Positions 1 through 6,833 of a DNA stretch of 10,748 nt are shown in pieces. Position 1 is the stretch's first letter; each line of letters opens with the position of its first letter. A model generated the notes under the pieces. It saw nothing but the letters and a program-made list of their open reading frames with translations. It made no database searches and was not told the DNA's origin. The stretch comes from Nitrospirota bacterium. GTDB taxonomy: Bacteria > Nitrospirota > Thermodesulfovibrionia > Thermodesulfovibrionales > SM23-35. The stretch lies in NCBI GenBank assembly GCA_016212245.1, contig JACRGU010000001.1:1-10748 (forward strand). Reading direction: 5' to 3'. Both the position numbers and the translations under genes were made by a program.

Positions 1-359
1 ATATAGACCCTGACATACTAATTTCAAAAATAAAAGATATTAAGGCAACAAAGACATATTTAGATATATCCTTTTATCCAAATCTTACAGACGGGGAGAT
101 ACGGAGATACTACACGGATTTTTATTTCCTGCCCGATAGTTATAGGAAAAGGTGTCTGAGTCCATGGATGGTGGCATATATCTTCCCTGATGGCTCTGTA
201 GGACCGTGTCTATCTCTTAATTATTCAATAGGCAATGTAAAAGAAAACAAATTTACTGATATATGGAATGGAGAGGCAGCACTGAGATTCAGAAGGATGC
301 TCAAGGAAAAGAAATATTTCCCTGTCTGCCCCAGATGTACAGAGTTTTACAGATTTTAA
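1..359 (+). CDS. Radical SAM protein, C-terminal part with SPASM-type domain (5' truncated)
   Basis: This is the tail of a gene that enters from the left edge, open in the frame starting at base 3 and ending at TAA 357-359. About 118 residues are visible. Four cysteines have the spacing of a short SPASM domain: Cys in RCLSPW, Cys in GSVGPC 18 residues later, and a closing CPRC. Between them lie the typical DG turn, a GNV segment and IWNGEAALRFRRM, which matches the GN...IWN...R pattern of SPASM tails. In this family the C-terminal cysteines bind an auxiliary [4Fe-4S] cluster, while the SAM-binding CxxxCxxC motif is N-terminal and would lie outside the window. The substrate cannot be read from this fragment. 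SPASM enzymes modify peptides, proteins or small molecules. The neighbouring glycosyltransferase hints at cell-surface chemistry, but that is inference. The internal ATG at 168 is not a likely start because coding-like sequence continues upstream of it. Confidence 0.85.
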   Translation, partial: IDPDILISKIKDIKATKTYLDISFYPNLTDGEIRRYYTDFYFLPDSYRKRCLSPWMVAYIFPDGSVGPCLSLNYSIGNVKENKFTDIWNGEAALRFRRMLKEKKYFPVCPRCTEFYRF

Positions 360-373
360 ATTTATGATATGAT
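346..373 (+). promoter_or_regulatory. Possible sigma-70 promoter for the small membrane protein and glycosyltransferase genes
   Basis: TTTACA (346-351) and TATGAT (368-373) are separated by 16 bp, each one base away from the consensus -35 and -10 hexamers. The pair overlaps the end of the radical SAM gene and lies about 40 nt before the ATG at 415. The area is AT-rich, so chance matches are easy, and read-through from the radical SAM gene remains possible. Confidence 0.35.
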
Positions 374-400
374 ATACACCATAATGGTTTCTTTGGAAAA

Positions 401-407
401 GGAGGTG
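401..407 (+). promoter_or_regulatory. Ribosome binding site GGAGGTG deciding the start at 415
   Basis: GGAGGTG ends 7 nt before ATG 415-417, close to ideal. It supports the short reading frame 415-591 over the slightly longer overlapping frame 369-581, whose start has no such site. Confidence 0.8.
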
Positions 408-414
408 AAAAAGA

Positions 415-591
415 ATGAAGGTGATTGGCTGGGTTCTTTTTGGTTTAGCAGTGGCGAGTTTTGTACTGGGAGTTCTAACTGCTGCCTTTCTACCCTTTAC
501 GATTCTGGACCTTACACCTGGAGGTTATCTGAGGGTCACTATTACCCTTTTACTTTTTGCTATAACCCTTTATGTCCTTAAAAAGCCGTAG
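415..591 (+). CDS. Small two-helix membrane protein of unknown function (58 aa)
   Basis: The protein starts MKVIGWVLFGLAVASF and ends ITLYVLKKP. Two hydrophobic stretches, roughly residues 4-26 and 40-55, are joined by a short loop containing LDLTPGGYLRV, so it should be an integral membrane hairpin. The two positive residues at the extreme C-terminus and Lys2 suggest both ends face the cytoplasm. I do not recognise a named family. The TPGGYLR loop between the helices is the feature most likely to be conserved. The start is supported by GGAGGTG at 401-407. The gene ends 9 nt before the TTG of the glycosyltransferase gene, which suggests one transcript. It may be an accessory membrane protein for that enzyme, but nothing in the sequence shows this. 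A longer out-of-frame reading covers the same bases and is rejected because it is cysteine-rich and lacks domain character. Confidence 0.75.
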   Translation: MKVIGWVLFGLAVASFVLGVLTAAFLPFTILDLTPGGYLRVTITLLLFAITLYVLKKP

Positions 592-600
592 GGGGTAGGA

Positions 601-1737
601 TTGAAGGTTTTACATCTCATAACGAGGCTTGACCGGGGCGGCTCTGTAAAGATATTTCTTAACCTCATTAAGGCCCTCAAGGCTAATAGTATTGAAGTTG
701 TGATGGCTTCAGGGCCCAGCATATTGCCTGAAGAAGACCCTGAGGTTTTCTCAAGGGCAAATGAGGTTAAGTTTTACCTGGTCCCGAACCTTGTAAGAGA
801 TATAAATCCCGTAAAAGATATAAAGGCATTTTTTGAGATACTGTTCATCCTGAGGAGTGAGAAACCTGATGTCCTTCATACCCATACATCAAAGGCCGGC
901 TTTCTTGGAAGGATTGCAGGAAAACTATCCGGTGTAAGAGCTGTTGTCCATACCCCACACGGCCATGTATTTTATGGTTATTTTAACAGGATACTGAGTT
1001 ATGTGTTCCTCTTATTAGAACGATTAGCAACTATATTCACCGATAAAATCATAGCCCTAACTGAAAGAGAGAGACAGGAATATATAAGGTTTCGTATTGC
1101 TGGTGGAGAAAAAATCCAGACTATTCACAATGGGATACACATTGAGAGATTTCTTTCAGTCTCTGATAAGAAAAAAGTAAGGGAAGAATTAGGAATTAAT
1201 CCTTCCTTAGCCCTTATCGGCTGGGTTGGGAGACTGGTAGATGTTAAGGGATGTGAATATTTTATCGATGCTGCAGTTTTTATAAAAACTCGTTTTCGGG
1301 ATTCTGTATTTATAATTGCCGGTGATGGCCCATTAAGGGATTTTTTAGAGAAAAAAACCGAAGCGATAGGCATTTTAGACAGTGTTTATTTTTTAGGCTA
1401 CAGGACTGATATACCTGATATTATAGCTTCAATCGATCTCCTCGTAATATCTTCTCTGAATGAAGGATTAGGACTTGTAGCCATTGAGGCAATGGCATCA
1501 GCCCGACCTGTTGTAGCAACCAATGTAGGTGGTCTTCCGGAGGTTGTTATTGATGGCAAATGCGGGTTTATTGTCCCACCAGGAAATCCTCAATCAATAG
1601 CAGATGCAGTCTTAAAAATTCTTACCGATCATCATTTAAAGGAAAAGATGGGGATTGAGGCAAGGGAAAGGGCTCAAATCTTTGATTTTAAAAATACCGT
1701 AAAGGAAACAATTACTCTCTATAAAGGGCTTCTATAA
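601..1737 (+). CDS. GT-B fold glycosyltransferase, family 4 (378 aa, complete)
   Basis: This is a retaining glycosyltransferase of the GT4 type, which transfers a sugar from a nucleotide-sugar donor and usually builds surface polysaccharide or glycolipid at the inner face of the membrane. The N-terminal Rossmann domain opens with MKVLHLITRLDRGG, the glycine-rich turn typical of the family, and carries THTSKAG (94-100) and HTPHGH (117-122). The C-terminal donor domain shows GRLVDVKG (210-217), with the Arg and Lys that contact the donor phosphates, and the EX7E motif at E288/E296 in NEGLGLVAIEAM. Length is normal for the family. The start is TTG at 601, preceded by an AGGGGG ribosome binding site at 590-595. 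No upstream ATG fits the domain start. The sugar and acceptor cannot be deduced. It converges on the ubiB gene with a single base between the stop codons. Confidence 0.92.
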   Translation: MKVLHLITRLDRGGSVKIFLNLIKALKANSIEVVMASGPSILPEEDPEVFSRANEVKFYLVPNLVRDINPVKDIKAFFEILFILRSEKPDVLHTHTSKAGFLGRIAGKLSGVRAVVHTPHGHVFYGYFNRILSYVFLLLERLATIFTDKIIALTERERQEYIRFRIAGGEKIQTIHNGIHIERFLSVSDKKKVREELGINPSLALIGWVGRLVDVKGCEYFIDAAVFIKTRFRDSVFIIAGDGPLRDFLEKKTEAIGILDSVYFLGYRTDIPDIIASIDLLVISSLNEGLGLVAIEAMASARPVVATNVGGLPEVVIDGKCGFIVPPGNPQSIADAVLKILTDHHLKEKMGIEARERAQIFDFKNTVKETITLYKGLL

Positions 1738-1738
1738 C

Positions 1739-3442
1739 TCACAACCTCCCTGACCTTATAATCGAAATAATAAGCCAGATACCGAGGAGGAAGGCAAAGC
1801 CAAATGTTAGAAATGCGAGGATAGACATACCGAAAATCTTTGGACCTACACCTGTAGCATGCATTACAGCTGAACTGAGGATAATGGCACTTACAACCAT
1901 GCTGAATGCAATCCTGTTACTCGAACGGTCCATATCCTTTATAAACTTATCGAGACCGATATGTGTAAGTTTCACATGAATGTCATCTTTCAATATCTTT
2001 CTTACAATCTGCCTCATCTGTTTTGGAAAGAGGGTTACAAAGTCACCAACTTCCTCTATGTTTTTCCTGGCCCTTTCATAAAGCCTTGATGGACTTACCT
2101 TCTGTGTTATCAGCTTTGAGGCATAAGGCTCGGCAGCAGCAATAAAGTCAAAATTCGGGTCAAGTTCCATTCCAATGTTTTCGAGGATCAGCATTGCCTT
2201 GTTGATCAGGAGAAGGTCTGAAGGGATCTTCATATTGTGTTTCATTGCCAGATGGGTCACAGTATCCATGTATTCTGCAAAATTTATTTCCCTCAAAGTA
2301 AGACCATAAAGTGGCTCTAAGAATTCAGTGAGGTCTGCCTTGAATTCCTTTCTGAATACACTCAGGTCTATCTCTTCAGGTACAAGACCGAGCTCAATGT
2401 ACTGGTCAATCAATTTATCAAAATCCTTATTAATAAGTGCAAGGAATGTATTAGCCATGATTTCTCTCAATTCAGGAGAGACCCTGCCGACTATACCGAA
2501 ATCCATAAACCCTATCATCCCATTCGGCATGGCAAAGATATTTCCTGGATGAGGGTCAGCATGGAAGAACCCATCCTCAAGTATCTGCTTGAAATAGGCA
2601 TTAATCCCTATTTTTGCAAGTTCTCTTCTGTCAAGGCCCATAGCCCCGATACCCGTGATATTATCAATCCTGGCCCCTTCAATCCTCTCCATGACAAGAA
2701 CCTTCTCAGTAATGAATTCTCCGTACATCTTCGGTATATATACATCGAGGCTGTTCTCAAAATTTCTCCTGAAACGACAACAGTTTCTTGCCTCCTCGAT
2801 AAAATCAAGCTCTTTCTTTACGGTCTTAGAAAACTCCTCTACAATGCCTGTAGGATTAAAGAATCTGCTTTCAGGGACATACTTATCCAAGAGATTAGCT
2901 ACAGTCGTCATGATGTTTATATCAGTCTCAAGCTGTTCTCTGATATTAGGTCGCTGCACCTTTACAATTACATCACTTCTGTCTATAAGGGTTGCGTGAT
3001 GAACCTGTGCAATGGATGCTGCAGCAACAGGTTTATCATCAAACTCAAGAAATATCTTATTGATAGGTAATTTAGTCTCTTCCTCGATTATTCTTTTTGC
3101 TTCTTCTATAGGGAAGGGCGGTACCTCATCCTGGAGCTTCTTAAATTCATCAGCAAATGGTTTTGTTATAAGGTCCGGCCTTGATGAAAGGAGCTGTGCA
3201 AGTTTTATAAAGCTTGGCCCCAGTTCTGCAAAGGCCATCCTCAGCCTTTCAGGTACTGCAGGGCCTTTGAGTGCTGGCCACTGACCAAAGGTTTTTAGTC
3301 TTGTCCTGAGCGGGATAAACCTCTGAAAGTGGATCTGGTCTATTACACGACCAAAGCCGTACTTCAGAAAGACATTGATAATCTGCCTGACTCTACTAAC
3401 ACTTCTGTAAGTGCTTCTGAGCTTGAGCAGGTCTAAAGGCAT
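1739..3442 (-). CDS. ubiB: UbiB/ABC1 (ADCK-type) atypical kinase, membrane-anchored (567 aa)
   Basis: This belongs to the UbiB/AarF/COQ8 family of protein-kinase-like ATPases that support ubiquinone or other isoprenoid-quinone synthesis; the true substrate in bacteria is unsettled. Visible motifs in order are the KxGQ position, here K80-L-A-Q83; the alanine-rich nucleotide loop PVAAASIAQVH (138-148); the ATP-binding lysine K161 in VIVKVQRP; the catalytic stretch HADPHPGN (294-301) with D296 and N301; and DFG (314-316). Two hydrophobic helices at about 510-530 and 536-562 form the C-terminal membrane anchor typical of the family. The third residue of the KxGQ motif is alanine (codon GCA) instead of glycine, an unusual change in a family hallmark. 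The ATG follows the stop of the phasin-like gene by 3 nt, with an AGGAAGAG-like site inside the end of that gene, so the two are probably translated together. Because the quinone type of this organism is unknown, the symbol is a family name. Confidence 0.9.
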   Translation of the reverse strand: MPLDLLKLRSTYRSVSRVRQIINVFLKYGFGRVIDQIHFQRFIPLRTRLKTFGQWPALKGPAVPERLRMAFAELGPSFIKLAQLLSSRPDLITKPFADEFKKLQDEVPPFPIEEAKRIIEEETKLPINKIFLEFDDKPVAAASIAQVHHATLIDRSDVIVKVQRPNIREQLETDINIMTTVANLLDKYVPESRFFNPTGIVEEFSKTVKKELDFIEEARNCCRFRRNFENSLDVYIPKMYGEFITEKVLVMERIEGARIDNITGIGAMGLDRRELAKIGINAYFKQILEDGFFHADPHPGNIFAMPNGMIGFMDFGIVGRVSPELREIMANTFLALINKDFDKLIDQYIELGLVPEEIDLSVFRKEFKADLTEFLEPLYGLTLREINFAEYMDTVTHLAMKHNMKIPSDLLLINKAMLILENIGMELDPNFDFIAAAEPYASKLITQKVSPSRLYERARKNIEEVGDFVTLFPKQMRQIVRKILKDDIHVKLTHIGLDKFIKDMDRSSNRIAFSMVVSAIILSSAVMHATGVGPKIFGMSILAFLTFGFAFLLGIWLIISIIRSGRL

Positions 3443-3445
3443 CTG

Positions 3446-3769
3446 CTACTCTTCCTGACCTTCCTCCTTTACACCCTCAAGCTTCCTGAGCCTATTAGAA
3501 AGTGACTGAACCTTTTTATCTAATTTTTCGATATCATCCTTTGTCGGCAGGTTCATCTTCTCGAGGGTTTTGGTTACAAGTTCAGAGATACTTTTGCTTA
3601 ATTGGTCAGAGGTTTTTCCAGCCTTCTCTGTCCACTCTTTTACAAGCTTTGCCCCTTGGGATTCGCTGAGTTCGCCCTTTTTTACAAGCTCATCAATAAA
3701 CTCTTTAACCTTCTCCTGTACCCCGAATCCTGCTAACATCGCATTCCTGACTACATCAAAGAATGTCAT
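3446..3769 (-). CDS. Phasin-like small helical protein (107 aa)
   Basis: This is a small, highly charged, mostly helical protein that starts MTFFDVVRNAMLAGFG and ends in a heptad-patterned coiled coil (DIEKLDKKVQSLSNRLRKLE, about residues 79-98) with an acidic tail. The pattern matches the phasin/PhaF-like family (polyhydroxyalkanoate granule-associated regulators), whose members often lack any link to PHA granules. No PHA synthase or depolymerase is present here. The start is placed at ATG 3769 and not at the GTG at 3775, because the perfect site AGGAGGTG covers that GTG and lies at the right distance from the ATG. It ends 3 nt before ubiB, which suggests a joint role. By analogy with the small coiled-coil UbiK partner of the E. 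coli quinone complex it could be an accessory lipid-binding factor, but this is inference. Confidence 0.75.
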   Translation of the reverse strand: MTFFDVVRNAMLAGFGVQEKVKEFIDELVKKGELSESQGAKLVKEWTEKAGKTSDQLSKSISELVTKTLEKMNLPTKDDIEKLDKKVQSLSNRLRKLEGVKEEGQEE

Positions 3770-3774
3770 AAACA

Positions 3775-3780
3775 CCTCCT
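3775..3780 (-). promoter_or_regulatory. Ribosome binding site AGGAGG fixing the phasin-like gene start at 3769
   Basis: On the minus strand AGGAGG is followed 5 nt later by ATG (3769-3767). The in-frame GTG at 3775-3773 overlaps the end of this site and so cannot use it as its own binding site. This argues for the shorter protein. Confidence 0.8.
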
Positions 3781-3785
3781 GTTTT

Positions 3786-3839
3786 TAGTCGTTAGTGAAT
3801 AGTATTTAGTGAACAGCAAAAACTAACGACTATTCACTA
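3786..3839. repeat. Two interleaved 11-bp inverted repeats in the alaS/phasin gap
   Basis: The first pair is TAGTCGTTAGT (3786-3796) with ACTAACGACTA (3822-3832). The second is TAGTGAATAGT (3793-3803) with ACTATTCACTA (3829-3839). Both are perfect 11-bp complements and overlap by 4 bases on each side in the order A, B, A', B', so the two hairpins exclude each other or form a pseudoknot. There is no T-tract after the stem on either strand, so a Rho-independent terminator is unlikely. Confidence 0.8.
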
Positions 3840-3861
3840 TTCACTTTTCACTATTCACTGT
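3827..3861. repeat. Heptanucleotide tandem repeat, about five copies of TCACTAT, entering alaS
   Basis: Read on the plus strand the units are CGACTAT, TCACTAT, TCACTTT, TCACTAT, TCACTGT, in unbroken 7-nt phase. On the minus strand this is GTGAATA-type sequence that encodes the last residues of AlaRS (TVNSEK) and includes its TGA stop. Because 7 is not a multiple of 3, gain or loss of a unit would change the reading frame at the C-terminus of AlaRS. Confidence 0.8.
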
Positions 3862-6486
3862 CTTTCTAACTATATCGTATATCGATTCAAGTGCACTGTC
3901 CAGTTTTTTAATCTCTTTTGTGCCACCCTGTGCCATTTCAGGTTTGCCGCCACCCCTTCCACCTGCAGCAGCAGCAACCTTTTTCAAAATCGCACCAGCA
4001 TTGAATCTATTTATAAGGTCTTTTGTAACCATTGCAACGAATGATGCCTGGCCGTCTTTTGCTGATGCAAGGATTAATATGCCTGAACCAATCTTATCCC
4101 TTATGTTATCAGCAAGTAATCTAAGGTCTTTTTGTTCAAGGCCATCAACACGATGTGCAACTACCTTTATACCCTCAATAGCCCGCACATTTTCTATAAT
4201 TAAGGATGAACTGTCAGATGCTGCCCTGCCCTTGAGTTTCTCTACTTCTTTCTCAAGCCCCCACATCTCATTAAGAAACCTCTCGAGTTTTTGAGATGGC
4301 CTCTCAGAGACCTTGAGCATTTCTGCTATCTTTTTCAATTCGTATTCTTCATTCCTGAAATGCTCTAATGCAACTCTGCCTGTAACCGCTTCTATTCTCC
4401 TTATACTAGATGCAATGCTTCCCTCTGAAAGGATTTTGAAGGGGCCTATATCGCCAGTTGCATTGACATGTGTCCCTCCACAGAGTTCTGAACTGAAATT
4501 AGAGATCTTAACTACCCTCACCTTATCACCATATCTTTCTCCAAATAGGGCCGTTGCACCTGATGCTATTGCATCCCTGATATTCATTATAGATGTCTCG
4601 ACCCTGATATTTTCGAGTATCTTTTCATTGACGATGTCTTCTATTGATTCTATCTCTTTCCGGTCAAGTGGGGAAAAATGTGTGAAATCAAACCTCAACC
4701 TTTCAGGTGTTACAAATGAACCAGACTGCTTTACATGATCTCCGAGGACAGCACGCAATGACGCATGAAGAAGATGGGTTGCAGTATGGTTTCTCATTGT
4801 TGCCATTCTAAGGGAGTGGTCAACAAAACATTTTATTTTTGTCCCGAGTGTAAGGATTCCCTTCCTTACCTTTATGGCATGAACATGAAGGCCTTCAATA
4901 GGTTTCTTAGTATTTATGATTGTGGCTCTGATGCCCTCCGCCTTCAATTCGCCTTTATCTCCAACCTGGCCGCCGGACTTGGCGTAAAAAGGGGTTTTAT
5001 CGAGTATAATCTCAGCCTCCTCATTTTCTTTCACTTCATCTAAATAAGCTCCGTCCTTAACAATAGCAATTACTGTGGATTCAGACTCAAGGGTCTCATA
5101 GCCGAGGAATCCAGTACTGCCAGATTTATTAAGGGCCTCCCTGTATATGGATGCAACAGCCTCTTCTTCCCCAACCCATGATGCCCTTGCTTTTATCCTC
5201 TGGAATTCCAGCTCTCTGTGAAACCCCGCCTCATCAATCTCAAGGCCGTTGTCTGCAGCAATGTCCCTCGCAAGGTCAAGAGGAAAGCCATATGTATCGT
5301 AAAGCCTGAAGAGTTCATCCCCTGGTATGAGAGTCCTTCCTGAATTCCTTAATGATTCAACTACCTCATCCAACAGTCTTATACCCTGTTCGAGCGTCCT
5401 GCTAAACCTTTCCTCCTCTAATTTAAGGATTTTCTCTGCCCTTTCTTTCTCATCTAAGAGCTCTGGGTAAACATCGCCTATTGAATCAACAACTGGATCA
5501 AGTAGCTTATACAATACAGGTTTGTCAATCCCGATTAGCTTTGCATAACGTGAGGCCCTTCTTATAATCCTCCTCAAGACATATCCCCTGCCTTCATTTG
5601 AAGGCATAAGGCCCTCAGAAAGCAGAAATGCTATGGATCTAATATGGTCTGCGATAACTCTTATTGCGGTATCAGTATCTTTACTTTTTCCATAGGCGAT
5701 TTTAGAGTAAGACACTATTGAGGATATAATTGGTTCAAATAAGTCTGAATCAAAGTTATTTGTTTTACCCTGGAGCACAGCCGAAATCCTCTCAAGCCCC
5801 ATCCCGGTGTCAATGCTCGGTTCTGGAAGCGGAGTCAGTACACCTGATCCATCCCTGTTAAATTGCATAAACACAAGGTTCCAGAGTTCGAGAAACCTGT
5901 CACATTCACATCCAACAGCACAGTCAGGCCTGCCACATCCTGTATGATTTCCCTGGTCTATTATTATCTCAGAGCATGGGCCACATGGGCCTGTATCTCC
6001 CATCTGCCAGAAGTTATCCTTTGCACCAAGCCTCACTATTCTTTCATCAGGAAGCCCTATCAGTTCAGACCATAATCTTACAGCCTCATCATCTTCCTCA
6101 TATACAGAGACATAGAGCCTTTCCTCTGGCAATTTAAACCATTCAGTTAAAAGCTCCCAGGCATAAAAAATCGCATCCTTCTTAAAATAATCGCCGAAGG
6201 AGAAATTGCCGAGCATCTCAAAGAATGTATGATGTCTCGCAGTATGTCCGACATTCTCAAGGTCACTGTGTTTTCCTCCTGCCCTCAGGCACTTCTGGCA
6301 TGAGACAACACGACTATACAGACTTTTCTCCTCGCCGAGGAAGATTGTTTTAAACTGAACCATCCCTGCATTTGTGAAGAGCAGGGTAGGGTCATATCTC
6401 GGGATAAGAGGGGAGCTCGGGATTATCTCGTGTCCTCTCTGTCTGAAATATTCAAGAAAGGCATTTCTTACCTCTTTACTCGTCAT
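3841..6486 (-). CDS. alaS: Alanyl-tRNA synthetase (881 aa, complete)
   Basis: This enzyme attaches alanine to tRNA(Ala) and hydrolyses mischarged Ser- or Gly-tRNA(Ala). The N-terminal class II catalytic domain begins MTSKEVRNAFLEYF and contains RHHTFFEMLGNFSFGDYF (84-101) and DTGPCGPCSE (164-173). A cysteine cluster (C184, C189, C193, C195) replaces the loop found in the E. coli enzyme. From memory this form is common in clostridial and related sequences and may bind metal. The editing domain carries the zinc and active-site residues H567-T-A-T-H571 and C669-G-G-T-H673. The C-Ala domain ends with the glycine-rich GGRGGGKPEMAQGG (842-855). Length and domains are full. The ATG at 6486 lies 7 nt after the lipoprotein gene stop and lacks a good binding site (GGAG lies about 20 nt upstream), so coupling to the gene before it is likely. 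The last residues are encoded by a 7-nt tandem repeat. Confidence 0.97.
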   Translation of the reverse strand: MTSKEVRNAFLEYFRQRGHEIIPSSPLIPRYDPTLLFTNAGMVQFKTIFLGEEKSLYSRVVSCQKCLRAGGKHSDLENVGHTARHHTFFEMLGNFSFGDYFKKDAIFYAWELLTEWFKLPEERLYVSVYEEDDEAVRLWSELIGLPDERIVRLGAKDNFWQMGDTGPCGPCSEIIIDQGNHTGCGRPDCAVGCECDRFLELWNLVFMQFNRDGSGVLTPLPEPSIDTGMGLERISAVLQGKTNNFDSDLFEPIISSIVSYSKIAYGKSKDTDTAIRVIADHIRSIAFLLSEGLMPSNEGRGYVLRRIIRRASRYAKLIGIDKPVLYKLLDPVVDSIGDVYPELLDEKERAEKILKLEEERFSRTLEQGIRLLDEVVESLRNSGRTLIPGDELFRLYDTYGFPLDLARDIAADNGLEIDEAGFHRELEFQRIKARASWVGEEEAVASIYREALNKSGSTGFLGYETLESESTVIAIVKDGAYLDEVKENEEAEIILDKTPFYAKSGGQVGDKGELKAEGIRATIINTKKPIEGLHVHAIKVRKGILTLGTKIKCFVDHSLRMATMRNHTATHLLHASLRAVLGDHVKQSGSFVTPERLRFDFTHFSPLDRKEIESIEDIVNEKILENIRVETSIMNIRDAIASGATALFGERYGDKVRVVKISNFSSELCGGTHVNATGDIGPFKILSEGSIASSIRRIEAVTGRVALEHFRNEEYELKKIAEMLKVSERPSQKLERFLNEMWGLEKEVEKLKGRAASDSSSLIIENVRAIEGIKVVAHRVDGLEQKDLRLLADNIRDKIGSGILILASAKDGQASFVAMVTKDLINRFNAGAILKKVAAAAGGRGGGKPEMAQGGTKEIKKLDSALESIYDIVRKTVNSEK

Positions 6487-6493
6487 AATTGTA

Positions 6494-6832
6494 TTACTTT
6501 ATAACTCCGGGCTCAGTGCTTATTATCTCTGTAATCTTCCCATCTGTAAAAATAAGCCGTGTCTTGAAAACTCCTCCTAATCTTGTATAGACCCATTCCT
6601 CACGATTTTTACCATCTGCAGTAGGTGCAAGTAATATTACAGAGTCAGGCGCGCCCCATGAGTACCTGACCTGAAGTTGTGTCATGCCAGGGGAAACTTC
6701 ACCCTTCTTTATTTGTTCCTGAATAGACGGTGGAAAGTCCTTTATCTCGTCCTGTGTATATCGTACTGATTGCACACATCCTGTTACTAAGAGAAATAAT
6801 AAAGCTGAGACTAAAAAAATAACACTTTTCAT
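6494..6832 (-). CDS. BamE/SmpA/OmlA-like outer-membrane lipoprotein (112 aa)
   Basis: The protein begins with a short basic start, a hydrophobic segment (residues 4-17) and a lipobox ending V16-T17-G18-C19, so Cys19 should be lipidated. Residue 20 is Val and not Asp, which in enterobacterial rules favours the outer membrane. The mature part contains SPGMTQLQVRYSWGAP (about 47-62) followed by strands EEWVYTR and TRLIFTDGKITEI, the pattern of the SmpA/OmlA (BamE) fold: a helix pair with G-M-T and WG-P, then beta strands. BamE assists the BAM complex in inserting outer-membrane proteins, but many OmlA-like paralogues have other or unknown roles, so no symbol is given. The binding site GAGGAGG lies at 6839-6845 inside the last codons of recX, and one base separates the recX stop from this ATG. 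Confidence 0.8.
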   Translation of the reverse strand: MKSVIFLVSALLFLLVTGCVQSVRYTQDEIKDFPPSIQEQIKKGEVSPGMTQLQVRYSWGAPDSVILLAPTADGKNREEWVYTRLGGVFKTRLIFTDGKITEIISTEPGVIK

Positions 6833-6833
6833 C

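Noticed and set aside
168..359. A separate short gene starting at ATG 168
   Set aside because: The same frame is open to the window edge and the first SPASM cysteine lies before base 168, so this is the tail of a longer protein.
369..581. A 70-codon frame overlapping the small membrane protein gene
   Set aside because: It lacks a ribosome binding site and its product has no domain character, whereas frame 415-591 has GGAGGTG at the right distance and encodes two clean membrane helices.
2549..3070. 173-codon plus-strand frame opposite ubiB
   Set aside because: It lies wholly antisense to a clearly recognised kinase gene, has no domain-like pattern, and is explained as a shadow of that gene. 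The same applies to the other plus-strand frames opposite alaS, pilT, recA and cinA.
3773..3775. GTG start for the phasin-like protein
   Set aside because: The GTG forms part of the AGGAGGTG ribosome binding site that serves the ATG at 3769.
3786..3832. Rho-independent terminator after alaS
   Set aside because: The stem is AT-rich with a 25-nt loop and is followed on the minus strand by an A-tract, not a T-tract; the plus strand also has no T-tract after the stem.
3770..3840. Promoter for the phasin-like gene in the 71-nt gap
   Set aside because: I found no -35/-10 pair with acceptable spacing on the minus strand; TACTAT and TTGCTG are only 9 bp apart.
3827..3861. CRISPR-like array
   Set aside because: The 7-nt units are directly adjacent with no spacers and no cas genes are near; it is a simple tandem repeat.
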